The notes beneath the pieces were generated by a model. It had not been told where the DNA came from, made no database searches, and saw only the letters and a program-made list of their open reading frames with translations. Below, one piece after another: positions 42,679 to 56,832 of a stretch of DNA of 64,000 bases. The DNA comes from Hippasteria phrygiana. Its lineage: Eukaryota > Echinodermata > Asteroidea > Valvatida > Goniasteridae. Every line of letters begins with the position of its first letter. Position 1 is the stretch's first letter. Position numbers and translations under genes: made by a program. Location: contig JAZGUH010000323.1 in assembly GCA_037893225.1 (NCBI GenBank), positions 868,001 through 932,000 on the forward strand, in the 5' to 3' direction.

Positions 42679-44070
42679 TTATGACTGAGTAAAGCAAGTC
42701 CATACCCCAGGGAATTTGACATGCATGGAGCAATAAATAGACGGTAACATGTACACAGATGTTGGCCGGAAAGAAAATAAACATTGCGAGGTTTGAATTT
42801 TCTCCACAAGTTTGAACTCTAAGAAGCCGCCGATGATTGCAACATGTAGCGCCAGATCTAAGCTATCCATACATGTCAAAATTACTGCATTTGGTTTATA
42901 TTTCATGCAATTATGAATGAATAAAGCAAGTCCATACCCCAGGGAATTTGACATGCATGGAGCAATAAATAGAAGGTAATATGCACACAGATGTTGGCCG
43001 GAAAGAAAATAAACATTGCGAGGTTTGAATTTTCTCAGCAAGTTTGAACTCTAAGAAGCCGCCGATGATTGCAACATGTAGCGCCAGATATACGCTATCC
43101 ATACATGTCAAAATTACTGCATTTGGTTGATATTTCATGCAATTATGAATGAGTAAAGCAAGTCCATACCCCAGGAAATTTGACAGGCATGGAGCAATAA
43201 ATAAAAGGTAATATGCACACAGATGGTGGCCGGAAAGAAAATAAACATTGCGAGGTTTGAATTTTCTCCACAAGTTTTAACTCTAGGAAGCCGCCGATGA
43301 TTGCAACATGTAGCGCCAGATCTAAGCTATACATACATGTCAAAATTACTGCATTTGGTTTATATTTCATGCAATTATGAATGAGTAAAGCAAGTCCATA
43401 CCCCAGGGAATTTGACATGCATGGAGCAATAAATAGACGGTAACATGTACACAGATGTTGGCCGGAAAGAAAATAAACATTGCGAGGTTTGAATTTTCTC
43501 TACAAGTTTTAACTCTGGGAAGCCGCCGATGATTGCAACATGTAGCGCCAGATCTAAGCTATACATACATGTCAAAATTACTGCATTTGGTTGATATTTC
43601 ATGCAATTATGAATGAGTAAAGCAAGTCCATACCCCAGGGAATTTGACATGCATGGAGCAATAAATAGACGGTAATATGTACACAGATGTTGGCCGGAAA
43701 GAAAATAAACATTGCGAGGTTTGAATTTTCTCCACAAGTGTTAACTCTAAGAAGCCGCCGATGATTGCAACATGTAGCGCCAGATCTAAGCTATCCATAC
43801 ATGTCAAAATTACTGCATTTGGTTGATATTTCATGCAATTATGAATGAGTAAAGCAAGACCATACCCCAGGGAATTTGACAGGCATGGAGCAATAAATAA
43901 AAGGTAATATGCACACAGATGTTGGCCGGAAAGAAAATAAACATTGCGAGGTTTGAATTTTCTCCACAAGTTTTAACTCTAGGAAGCCGCCGATGATTGC
44001 AACATGTAGCGCCAGATCTAAGCTATACATACATGTCAAAATTACTGCATTTGGTTGATATTTCATGCAA

Positions 44071-45229
44071 TTATGAATGAGTAAAGCAAGTCCATACCCC
44101 AGGGAATTTGACATGCATGGAGCAATAAATAGACGGTAATATGTACACAGATGTTGGCCGGAAAGAAAATAAACATTGCGAGGTTTGAATTTTCTCCACA
44201 CGTTTTAACTCTAAGAAGCCGTCGATGATTGCAACATGTAGCGCCAGATCTAAGCTATCCATACATGTCAAAATTACTGCATTTGGTTGATATTTCATGC
44301 AATTATGAATGAGTAAAGCAAGTCCATACCCCAGGGAATTTGACAGGCATGGAGCAATAAATAAAAGGTAATATGCACACAGATGGTATAAGGAAAGAAA
44401 ATAAACATTGCGAGGTTTGAATTTTCTCCACAAGTTTTAACTCTAAGAAGCCGCCGATGATTGCAACATGTAGCGCCAGATCTAAGCTATCCATACATGT
44501 CAAAATTACTGCATTTGGTTTATATTTCATGCAATTATGAATGAGTAAAGCAAGTCCATACCCCAGGAAATTTGACAGGCATGGAGCAATAAAAAAAGGT
44601 AATATGCACACAGATTGTGGCCGGAAAGAAAATAAACATTGCGAGGTTTGAATTTTCTCCACAAGTTTTAACTCTAGGAAGCCGCCGATGATTGCAACAT
44701 GTAGCGCCAGATCTAAGCTATACATACATGTCAAAATTACTGCATTTGGTTGATATTTCATGCAATTATGAATGAGTAAAGCAAGTCCATACCCCAGGGA
44801 ATTTGACATGCATGGAGCAATAAATAGACGGTAATATGTACACAGATGTTGGCCGGAAAGAAAATAAACATTGCGAGGTTTGAATTTTCTCCACAAGTTT
44901 GAACTCTAAGAAGCCGCCGATGATTGCAACATGTAGCGCCAGATCTAAGCTATCCATACATGTCAAAATTACTGCATTTGGTTGATATTTCATGCAATTA
45001 TGAATGAGTAAAGCAAGACCATACCCCAGGGAATTTGACATGCATGGAGCAATAAATAAAAGGTAATATGCACACAGATGTTGGCCGGAAAGAAAATAAA
45101 CATTGCGAGGTTTGAATTTTCTCCACAAGTTTTAACTCTAGGAAGCCGCCGATGATTGCAACATGTAGCGCCAGATCTAAGCTATCCATACATGTCAAAA
45201 TTACTGAATTTGGTTGATATTTCATGCAA
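44071..45229. repeat. Copy 2 of the 5-monomer segment (2,551-bp offset)
   Basis: This segment is the partner of 41,520-42,678 with the same three private changes. A TTGGTTTATATTTC change near 44,515 distinguishes the copies. Confidence 0.8.
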
Positions 45230-46949
45230 TTATGACTGAGTAAAGCAAGTCCATACCCCAGGGAATTTGACATGCATGGAGCAATAAATAGACGGTAACA
45301 TGTACACAGATGTTGGCCGGAAAGAAAATAAACATTGCGAGGTTTGAATTTTCTCCACAAGTTTTAACTCTAGGAAGCCGCCGATGATTGCAACATGTAG
45401 CGCCAGATCTAAGCTATCCATACATGTCACAATTACTGCATTTGGTTGATATTTCATGCAATTATGAATGAGTAAAGCAAGTCCATACCCCAGGGAATTT
45501 GACAGGCATGGAGCAATAAATAGACGGTAATATGTACACAGATGTTGACCGGAAAGAAAATAAACATTGCGAGGTTTGAATTTTCTCCACAAGTTTGAAC
45601 TCTAAGAAGCCGCCGATGATTGCAACATGTAGCGCCAGATCTAAGCTATCCATACATGTCAAAATTACTGCATTTGGTTGATATTTCATGCAATTATGAA
45701 TGAGTAAAGCAAGACCATACCCCAGGGAATTTGACATGCATGGAGCAATAAATAAAAGGTAATATGCACACAGATGTTGGCCGGAAAGAAAATAAACATT
45801 GCGAGGTTTGAATTTTCTCCACAAGTTTGAACTCTAAGAAGCCGCCGATGATTGCAACATGTAGCGCCAGATCTAAGCTATCCATACATGTCAAAATTAC
45901 TGCATTTGGTTTATATTTCATGCAATTATGAATGAATAAAGCAAGTCCATACCCCAGGGAATTTGACATGCATGGAGCAATAAATAGAAGGTAATATGCA
46001 CACAGATGTTGGCCGGAAAGAAAATAAACATTGCGAGGTTTGAATTTTCTCAGCAAGTTTGAACTCTAAGAAGCCGCCGATGATTGCAACATGTAGCGCC
46101 AGATCTACGCTATCCATACATGTCAAAATTACTGCATTTGGTTGATATTTCATGCAATTATGAATGAGTAAAGCAAGTCCATACCCCAGGAAATTTGACA
46201 GGCATGGAGCAATAAATAAAAGGTAATATGCACACAGATGGTGGCCGGAAAGAAAATAAACATTGCGAGGTTTGAATTTTCTCCACAAGTTTTAACTCTA
46301 GGAAGCCGCCGATGATTGCAACATGTAGCGCCAGATCTAAGCTATACATACATGTCAAAATTACTGCATTTGGTTTATATTTCATGCAATTATGAATGAA
46401 TAAAGCAAGTCCATACCCCAGGGAATTTGACATGCATGGAGCAATAAATAGAAGGTAATATGCACACAGATGTTGGCCGGAAAGAAAATAAACATTGCGA
46501 GGTTTGAATTTTCTCAGCAAGTTTGAACTCTAAGAAGCCGCCGATGATTGCAACATGTAGCGCCAGATCTACGCTATCCATACATGTCAAAATTACTGCA
46601 TTTGGTTGATATTTCATGCAATTATGAATGAGTAAAGCAAGTCCATACCCCAGGAAATTTGACAGGCATGGAGCAATAAATAAAAGGTAATATGCACACA
46701 GATGGTGGCCGGAAAGAAAATAAACATTGCGAGGTTTGAATTTTCTCTACAAGTTTTAACTCTGGGAAGCCGCCGATGATTGCAACATGTAGCGCCAGAT
46801 CTAAGCTATACATACATGTCAAAATTACTGCATTTGGTTGATATTTCATGCAATTATGAATGAGTAAAGCAAGTCCATACCCCAGGGAATTTGACATGCA
46901 TGGAGCAATAAATAGACGGTAATATGTACACAGATGTTGGCCGGAAAGA

Positions 46950-49037
46950 AAATAAACATTGCGAGGTTTGAATTTTCTCCACAAGTGTTAACTCTAAGAA
47001 GCCGCCGATGATTGCAACATGTAGCGCCAGATCTAAGCTATCCATACATGTCAAAATTACTGCATTTGGTTGATATTTCATGCAATTATGAATGAGTAAA
47101 GCAAGACCATACCCCAGGGAATTTGACAGGCATGGAGCAATAAATAAAAGGTAATATGCACACAGATGTTGGCCGGAAAGAAAATAAACATTGCGAGGTT
47201 TGAATTTTCTCCACAAGTTTTAACTCTAGGAAGCCGCCGATGATTGCAACATGTAGCGCCAGATCTAAGCTATCCATACATGTCAAAATTACTGCATTTG
47301 GTTGATATTTCATGCAATTATGAATGAGTAAAGCAAGTCCATACCCCAGGGAATTTGACATGCATGGAGCAATAAATAGACGGTAACATGTACACAGATG
47401 TTGGCCGGAAAGAAAATAAACATTGCGAGGTTTGAATTTTCTCCACAAGTTTTAACTCTAGGAAGCCGCCGATGATTGCAACATGTAGCGCCAGATCTAA
47501 GCTATCCATACATGTCACAATTACTGCATTTGGTTGATATTTCATGCAATTATGAATGAGTAAAGCAAGTCCATACCCCAGGGAATTTGACATGCATGGA
47601 GCAATAAATAGACGGTAATATGTACACAGATGTTGGCCGGAAAGAAAATAAACATTGCGAGGTTTGAATTTTCTCAGCAAGTTTGAACTCTAAGAAGCCG
47701 CCGATGATTGCAACATGTAGCGCCAGATCTACGCTATCCATACATGTCAAAATTACTGCATTTGGTTGATATTTCATGCAATTATGAATGAGTAAAGCAA
47801 GTCCATACCCCAGGAAATTTGACAGGCATGGAGCAATAAATAAAAGGTAATATGCACACAGATGGTGGCCGGAAAGAAAATAAACATTGCGAGGTTTGAA
47901 TTTTCTCCACAAGTTTTAACTCTAGGAAGCCGCCGATGATTGCAACATGTAGCGCCAGATCTAAGCTATACATACATGTCAAAATTACTGCATTTGGTTT
48001 ATATTTCATGCAATTACGAATGAGTAAAGCAAGTCCATACCCCAGGGAATTTGACATGCATGGAGCAATAAATAGACGGTAACATGTACACAGATGTTGG
48101 CCGGAAAGAAAATAAACATTGCGAGGTTTGAATTTCCTCCACAAGTGTTAACTCTAAGAAGCCGCCGATGATTGCAACATGTAGCGCCAGATCTAAGCTA
48201 TCCATACATGTCAAAATTACTGCATTTGGTTGATATTTCATGCAATTATGAATGAGTAAAGCAAGACCATACCCCAGGGAATTTGACAGGCATGGAGCAA
48301 TAAATAAAAGGTAATATGCACACAGATGTTGGCCGGAAAGAAAATAAACATTGCGAGGTTTGAATTTTCTCCACAAGTTTTAACTCTAGGAAGCCGCCGA
48401 TGATTGCAACATGTAGCGCCAGATCTAAGCTATCCATACATGTCAAAATTACTGAATTTGGTTGATATTTCATGCAATTATGAATGAGTAAAGCAAGTCC
48501 ATACCCCAGGGAATTTGACATGCATGGAGCAATAAATAGACGGTAACATGTACACAGATGTTGGCCGGAAAGAAAATAAACATTGCGAGGTTTGAATTTT
48601 CTCCACAAGTTTTAACTCTAGGAAGCCGCCGATGATTGCAACATGTAGCGCCAGATCTAAGCTATCCATACATGTCACAATTACTGCATTTGGTTGATAT
48701 TTCATGCAATTATGAATGAGTAAAGCAAGTCCATACCCCAGGGAATTTGACATGCATGGAGCAATAAATAGACGGTAATATGTACACAGATGTTGGCCGG
48801 AAAGAAAATAAACATTGCGAGGTTTGAATTTTCTCCACAAGTTTGAACTCTAAGAAGCCGCCGATGGTTGCAACATGTAGCGCCAGATCTAAGCTATCCA
48901 TACATGTCAAAATTACTGCATTTGGTTGATATTTCATGCAATTATGAATGAGTAAAGCAAGACCATACCCTAGGGAATTTGACAGGCATGGAGCAATAAA
49001 TAGAAGGTAATATGCACACAGATGTTGGCCGGAAAGA
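46950..49037. repeat. Copy 1 of a 9-monomer tandem duplication (2,088 bp)
   Basis: Private variants recur at exactly +2,088 bp (9x232): CAATTACGAATGAG (ATTACG at 48,013 and 50,101), GAATTTCCTCCAC (near 48,130 and 50,218) and ACCCTAGGG (TAGGG at 48,971 and 51,059). The left boundary can slide by a few tens of bases. Confidence 0.88.
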
Positions 49038-51125
49038 AAATAAACATTGCGAGGTTTGAATTTTCTCCACAAGTGTTAACTCTAAGAAGCCGCCGATGAT
49101 TGCAACATGTAGCGCCAGATCTAAGCTATCCATACATGTCAAAATTACTGCATTTGGTTGATATTTCATGCAATTATGAATGAGTAAAGCAAGACCATAC
49201 CCCAGGGAATTTGACAGGCATGGAGCAATAAATAAAAGGTAATATGCACACAGATGTTGGCCGGAAAGAAAATAAACATTGCGAGGTTTGAATTTTCTCC
49301 ACAAGTTTTAACTCTAGGAAGCCGCCGATGATTGCAACATGTAGCGCCAGATCTAAGCTATCCATACATGTCAAAATTACTGCATTTGGTTGATATTTCA
49401 TGCAATTATGAATGAGTAAAGCAAGTCCATACCCCAGGGAATTTGACATGCATGGAGCAATAAATAGACGGTAACATGTACACAGATGTTGGCCGGAAAG
49501 AAAATAAACATTGCGAGGTTTGAATTTTCTCCACAAGTTTTAACTCTAGGAAGCCGCCGATGATTGCAACATGTAGCGCCAGATCTAAGCTATCCATACA
49601 TGTCACAATTACTGCATTTGGTTGATATTTCATGCAATTATGAATGAGTAAAGCAAGTCCATACCCCAGGGAATTTGACATGCATGGAGCAATAAATAGA
49701 CGGTAATATGTACACAGATGTTGGCCGGAAAGAAAATAAACATTGCGAGGTTTGAATTTTCTCAGCAAGTTTGAACTCTAAGAAGCCGCCGATGATTGCA
49801 ACATGTAGCGCCAGATCTACGCTATCCATACATGTCAAAATTACTGCATTTGGTTGATATTTCATGCAATTATGAATGAGTAAAGCAAGTCCATACCCCA
49901 GGAAATTTGACAGGCATGGAGCAATAAATAAAAGGTAATATGCACACAGATGGTGGCCGGAAAGAAAATAAACATTGCGAGGTTTGAATTTTCTCCACAA
50001 GTTTTAACTCTAGGAAGCCGCCGATGATTGCAACATGTAGCGCCAGATCTAAGCTATACATACATGTCAAAATTACTGCATTTGGTTTATATTTCATGCA
50101 ATTACGAATGAGTAAAGCAAGTCCATACCCCAGGGAATTTGACATGCATGGAGCAATAAATAGACGGTAACATGTACACAGATGTTGGCCGGAAAGAAAA
50201 TAAACATTGCGAGGTTTGAATTTCCTCCACAAGTGTTAACTCTAAGAAGCCGCCGATGATTGCAACATGTAGCGCCAGATCTAAGCTATCCATACATGTC
50301 AAAATTACTGCATTTGGTTGATATTTCATGCAATTATGAATGAGTAAAGCAAGACCATACCCCAGGGAATTTGACAGGCATGGAGCAATAAATAAAAGGT
50401 AATATGCACACAGATGTTGGCCGGAAAGAAAATAAACATTGCGAGGTTTGAATTTTCTCCACAAGTTTTAACTCTAGGAAGCCGCCGATGATTGCAACAT
50501 GTAGCGCCAGATCTAAGCTATCCATACATGTCAAAATTACTGAATTTGGTTGATATTTCATGCAATTATGAATGAGTAAAGCAAGTCCATACCCCAGGGA
50601 ATTTGACATGCATGGAGCAATAAATAGACGGTAACATGTACACAGATGTTGGCCGGAAAGAAAATAAACATTGCGAGGTTTGAATTTTCTCCACAAGTTT
50701 TAACTCTAGGAAGCCGCCGATGATTGCAACATGTAGCGCCAGATCTAAGCTATCCATACATGTCACAATTACTGCATTTGGTTGATATTTCATGCAATTA
50801 TGAATGAGTAAAGCAAGTCCATACCCCAGGGAATTTGACATGCATGGAGCAATAAATAGACGGTAATATGTACACAGATGTTGGCCGGAAAGAAAATAAA
50901 CATTGCGAGGTTTGAATTTTCTCCACAAGTTTGAACTCTAAGAAGCCGCCGATGGTTGCAACATGTAGCGCCAGATCTAAGCTATCCATACATGTCAAAA
51001 TTACTGCATTTGGTTGATATTTCATGCAATTATGAATGAGTAAAGCAAGACCATACCCTAGGGAATTTGACAGGCATGGAGCAATAAATAGAAGGTAATA
51101 TGCACACAGATGTTGGCCGGAAAGA
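49038..51125. repeat. Copy 2 of the 9-monomer tandem duplication (2,088 bp)
   Basis: This segment follows copy 1 head to tail with all three private changes. Divergence resumes near 51,160, where GTTTTAAC replaces GTGTTAAC. Confidence 0.88.
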
Positions 51126-51479
51126 AAATAAACATTGCGAGGTTTGAATTTTCTCCACAAGTTTTAACTCTAGGAAGCCGCCGATGATTGCAACATGTAG
51201 CGCCAGATCTAAGCTATCCATACATGTCAAAATTACTGAATTTGGTTGATATTTCATGCAATTATGAATGAGTAAAGCAAGTCCATACCCCAGGGAATTT
51301 GACATGCATGGAGCAATAAATAGACGGTAACATGTACACAGATGTTGGCCGGAAAGAAAATAAACATTGCGAGGTTTGAATTTTCTCCACAAGTTTTAAC
51401 TCTAAGAAGCCGCCGATGATTGCAACATGTAGCGCCAGATCTAAGCTATCCATACATGTCAAAATTACTGCATGTGGTA

Positions 51480-52871
51480 GATATTTCATGCAATTATGAA
51501 TGAGTAAAGCAAGTCCATACCCCAGGAAATTTGACAGGCATGGAGCAATAAATAAAAGGTAATATGCACACAGATGGTGGCCGGAAAGAAAATAAACATT
51601 GCGAGGTTTGAATTTTCTCCACAAGTTTTAACTCTAGGAAGCCGCCGATGATTGCAACATGTAGCGCCAGATCTAAGCTATACATACATGTCAAAATTAC
51701 TGCATTTGGTTGATATTTCATGCAATTATGAATGAGTAAAGCAAGTCCATACCCCAGGGAATTTGACATGCATGGAGCAATAAATAGACGGTAATATGTA
51801 CACAGATGTTGGCCGGAAAGAAAATAAACATGGCGAGGTTTGAATTTTCTCCACACGTTTTAACTCTAAGAAGCCGTCGATGATTGCAACATGTAGCGCC
51901 AGATCTAAGCTATCCATACATGTCAAAATTACTGCATTTGGTAGATATTTCATGCAATTATGAATGAGTAAAGCAAGTCCATACCCTAGGGAATTTGACA
52001 GGCATGGAGCAATAAATAAAAGGTAATATGCACACAGATGGTATAAGGAAAGACAATAAACATTGCGAGGTTTGAATTTTCTCCACAAGTGTTAACTCTA
52101 AGAAGCCGCCGATGATTGCAACATGTAGCGCCAGATCTACGCTATCCATACATGTCAAAATTACTGCATTTGGTTGATATTTCATGCAATTATGAATGAG
52201 TAAAGCAAGTCCATACCCCAGGAAATTTGACAGGCATGGAGCAATAAATAAAAGGTAATATGCACACAGATGGTGGCCGGAAAGAAAATAAACATTGCGA
52301 GGTTTGAATTTTCTCTACAAGTTTTAACTCTGGGAAGCCGCCGATGATTGCAACATGTAGCGCCAGATCTAAGCTATCCATACATGTCAAAATTACTGAA
52401 TTTGGTTGATATTTCATGCAATTATGAATGAGTAAAGCAAGTCCATACCCCAGGGAATTTGACATGCATGGAGCAATAAATAGACGGTAACATGTACACA
52501 GATGTTGGCCGGAAAGAAAATAAACATTGCGAGGTTTGAATTTTCTCCACAAGTTTTAACTCTAGGAAGCCGCCGATGATTGCAACATGTAGCGCCAGAT
52601 CTAAGCTATCCATACATGTCACAATTACTGCATTTGGTTGATATTTCATGCAATTATGAATGAGTAAAGCAAGTCCATACCCCAGGGAATTTGACATGCA
52701 TGGAGCAATAAATAGACGGTAATATGTACACAGATGTTGGCCGGAAAGAAAATAAACATTGCGAGGTTTGAATTTTCTCAGCAAGTTTGAACTCTAAGAA
52801 GCCGCCGATGATTGCAACATGTAGCGCCAGATCTACGCTATCCATACATGTCAAAATTACTGCCTTTGGTA
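51480..52871. repeat. Copy 1 of a hexamer tandem duplication (1,392 bp)
   Basis: The private AAGGAAAGACAATAAAC (AGACAATA at 52,051 and 53,443) recurs at +1,392 bp (6x232), as do the GGTAGATATTTC changes near 51,477 and 52,868 and CTGCCTTTGG (52,861 and 54,253). Confidence 0.88.
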
Positions 52872-54263
52872 GATATTTCATGCAATTATGAATGAGTAAA
52901 GCAAGTCCATACCCCAGGGAATTTGACAGGCATGGAGCAATAAATAAAAGGTAATATGCACACAGATGGTGGCCGGAAAGAAAATAAACATTGCGAGGTT
53001 TGAATTTTCTCCACAAGTTTTAACTCTAGGAAGCCGCCGATGATTGCAACATGTAGCGCCAGATCTAAGCTATACATACATGTCAAAATTACTGCATTTG
53101 GTTGATATTTCATGCAATTATGAATGAGTAAAGCAAGTCCATACCCCAGGGAATTTGACATGCATGGAGCAATAAATAGACGGTAATATGTACACAGATG
53201 TTGGCCGGAAAGAAAATAAACATGGCGAGGTTTGAATTTTCTCCACACGTTTTAACTCTAAGAAGCCGTCGATGATTGCAACATGTAGCGCCAGATCTAA
53301 GCTATCCATACATGTCAAAATTACTGCATTTGGTAGATATTTCATGCAATTATGAATGAGTAAAGCAAGTCCATACCCTAGGGAATTTGACAGGCATGGA
53401 GCAATAAATAAAAGGTAATATGCACACAGATGGTATAAGGAAAGACAATAAACATTGCGAGGTTTGAATTTTCTCCACAAGTGTTAACTCTAAGAAGCCG
53501 CCGATGATTGCAACATGTAGCGCCAGATCTACGCTATCCATACATGTCAAAATTACTGCATTTGGTTGATATTTCATGCAATTATGAATGAGTAAAGCAA
53601 GTCCATACCCCAGGAAATTTGACAGGCATGGAGCAATAAATAAAAGGTAATATGCACACAGATGGTGGCCGGAAAGAAAATAAACATTGCGAGGTTTGAA
53701 TTTTCTCTACAAGTTTTAACTCTGGGAAGCCGCCGATGATTGCAACATGTAGCGCCAGATCTAAGCTATCCATACATGTCAAAATTACTGAATTTGGTTG
53801 ATATTTCATGCAATTATGAATGAGTAAAGCAAGTCCATACCCCAGGGAATTTGACATGCATGGAGCAATAAATAGACGGTAACATGTACACAGATGTTGG
53901 CCGGAAAGAAAATAAACATTGCGAGGTTTGAATTTTCTCCACAAGTTTTAACTCTAGGAAGCCGCCGATGATTGCAACATGTAGCGCCAGATCTAAGCTA
54001 TCCATACATGTCACAATTACTGCATTTGGTTGATATTTCATGCAATTATGAATGAGTAAAGCAAGTCCATACCCCAGGGAATTTGACATGCATGGAGCAA
54101 TAAATAGACGGTAATATGTACACAGATGTTGGCCGGAAAGAAAATAAACATTGCGAGGTTTGAATTTTCTCAGCAAGTTTGAACTCTAAGAAGCCGCCGA
54201 TGATTGCAACATGTAGCGCCAGATCTACGCTATCCATACATGTCAAAATTACTGCCTTTGGTT
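52872..54263. repeat. Copy 2 of the hexamer tandem duplication (1,392 bp)
   Basis: This segment directly follows copy 1 with the same private changes. It is a separate event from the 1,392-bp-offset duplication at 54,510. Confidence 0.88.
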
Positions 54264-54509
54264 GATATTTCATGCAATTATGAATGAGTAAAGCAAGTCC
54301 ATACCCCAGGGAATTTGACAGGCATGGAGCAATAAATAAAAGGTAATATGCACACAGATGTTGGCCGGAAAGAAAATAAACATTGCGAGGTTTGAATTTT
54401 CTCCACAAGTTTTAACTCTAGGAAGCCGCCGATGATTGCAACATGTAGCGCCAGATCTAAGCTATCCATACATGTCAAAATTACTGAATTTGGTTGATAT
54501 TTCATGCAA

Positions 54510-55440
54510 TTATGAATGAGTAAAGCAAGTCCATACCCCAGGGAATTTGACATGCATGGAGCAATAAATAGACAGTAACATGTACACAGATGTTGGCCGG
54601 AAAGAAAATAAACATTGCGAGGTTTGAATTTTCTCCACAAGTTTGAACTCTAAGAAGCCGCCGATGATTGCAACATGTAGCGCCAGATCTAAGCTATCCA
54701 TACATGTCAAAATTACTGCATTTGGTTGATATTTCATGCAATTATGAATGAGTAAAGCAAGACCATACCCCAGGGAATTTGACATGCATGGAGCAATAAA
54801 TAAAAGGTAATATGCACACAGATGTTGGCCAGAAAGAAAATAAACATTGCGAGGTTTGAATTTTCTCCACAAGTTTTAACTCTAGGAAGCCGCCGATGAT
54901 TGCAACATGTAGCGCCAGATCTAAGCTATCCATACATGTCAAAATTACTGAATTTGGTTGATATTTCATGCAATTATGAATGAGTAAAGCAAGTCCATAC
55001 CCCAGGGAATTTGACATGCATGGAGCAATAAATAGACGGTAACATGTACACAGATGTTGGCCGGAAAGAAAATAAACATTGCGAGGTTTGAATTTTCTCC
55101 ACAAGTTTTAACTCTAGGAAGCCGCCGATGATTGCAACATGTAGCGCCAGATCTAAGCTATCCATACATGTCAAAATTACTGAATTTGGTTGATATTTCA
55201 TGCAATTATGAATGAGTAAAGCAAGTCCATACCCCAGGGAATTTGACATGCATGGAGCAATAAATAGACGGTAACATGTACACAGATGTTGGCCGGAAAG
55301 AAAATAAACATTGCGAGGTTTGAATTTTCTCCACAAGTTTTAACTCTAGGAAGCCGCCGATGATTGCAACATGTAGCGCCAGATCTAAGCTATCCATACA
55401 TGTCACAATTACTGCATTTGGTTGATATTTCATGCAATTA
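54510..55440. repeat. Copy 1 of a second 1,392-bp-offset duplication (about 4 monomers)
   Basis: The private GTTGGCCAGAAAG change (54,831 and 56,223) is shared at +1,392 bp, together with the order of the following monomers. The match fades after about 55,440. Confidence 0.8.
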
Positions 55441-55901
55441 TGAATGAGTAAAGCAAGTCCATACCCCAGGGAATTTGACATGCATGGAGCAATAAATAGA
55501 CGGTAATATGTACACAGATGTTGGCCGGAAAGAAAATAAACATTGCGAGGTTTGAATTTTCTCCACAAGTTTGAACTCTAAGAAGCCGCCGATGATTGCA
55601 ACATGTAGCGCCAGATCTAAGCTATCCATACATGTCAAAATTACTGCATTTGGTTGATATTTCATGCAATTGTGAATGAGTAAAGCAAGTCCATACCCCA
55701 GGAAATTTGACAGGCATGGAGCAATAAATAAAAGGTAATATGCACACAGATGGTGGCCGGAAAGAAAATAAACATTGCGAGGTTTGAATTTTCTCTACAA
55801 GTTTTAACTCTGGGAAGCCGCCGATGATTGCAACATGTAGCGCCAGATCTAAGCTATCCATACATGTCAAAATTACTGAATTTGGTTGATATTTCATGCA
55901 A

Positions 55902-56832
55902 TTATGAATGAGTAAAGCAAGTCCATACCCCAGGGAATTTGACATGCATGGAGCAATAAATAGACGGTAACATGTACACAGATGTTGGCCGGAAAGAAAA
56001 TAAACATTGCGAGGTTTGAATTTTCTCCACAAGTTTGAACTCTAAGAAGCCGCCGATGATTGCAATATGTAGCGCCAGATCTAAGCTATCCATACATGTC
56101 AAAATTACTGCATTTGGTTGATATTTCATGCAATTATGAATGAGTAAAGCAAGACCATACCCCAGGGAATTTGACATGCATGGAGCAATAAATAAAAGGT
56201 AATATGCACACAGATGTTGGCCAGAAAGAAAATAAACATTGCGAGGTTTGAATTTTCTCCACAAGTTTTAACTCTAGGAAGCCGCCGATGATTGCAACAT
56301 GTAGCGCCAGATCTAAGCTATCCATACATGTCAAAATTACTGAATTTGGTTGATATTTCATGCAATTATGAATGAGTAAAGCAAGTCCATACCCCAGGGA
56401 ATTTGACATGCATGGAGCAATAAATAGACGGTAACATGTACACAGATGTTGGCCGGAAAGAAAATAAACATTGCGAGGTTTGAATTTTCTCCACAAGTTT
56501 TAACTCTAGGAAGCCGCCGATGATTGCAACATGTAGCGCCAGATCTAAGCTATCCATACATGTCAAAATTACTGAATTTGGTTGATATTTCATGCAATTA
56601 TGAATGAGTAAAGCAAGTCCATACCCCAGGGAATTTGACATGCATGGAGCAATAAATAGACGGTAACATGTACACAGATGTTGGCCGGAAAGAAAATAAA
56701 CATTGCGAGGTTTGAATTTTCTCCACAAGTTTTAACTCTAGGAAGCCGCCGATGATTGCAACATGTAGCGCCAGATCTAAGCTATCCATACATGTCACAA
56801 TTACTGCATTTGGTTGATATTTCATGCAATTA
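55902..56832. repeat. Copy 2 of the second 1,392-bp-offset duplication
   Basis: This segment is the partner of 54,510-55,440. A private TTGCAATATGTAG change near 56,062 distinguishes the copies. Confidence 0.8.
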
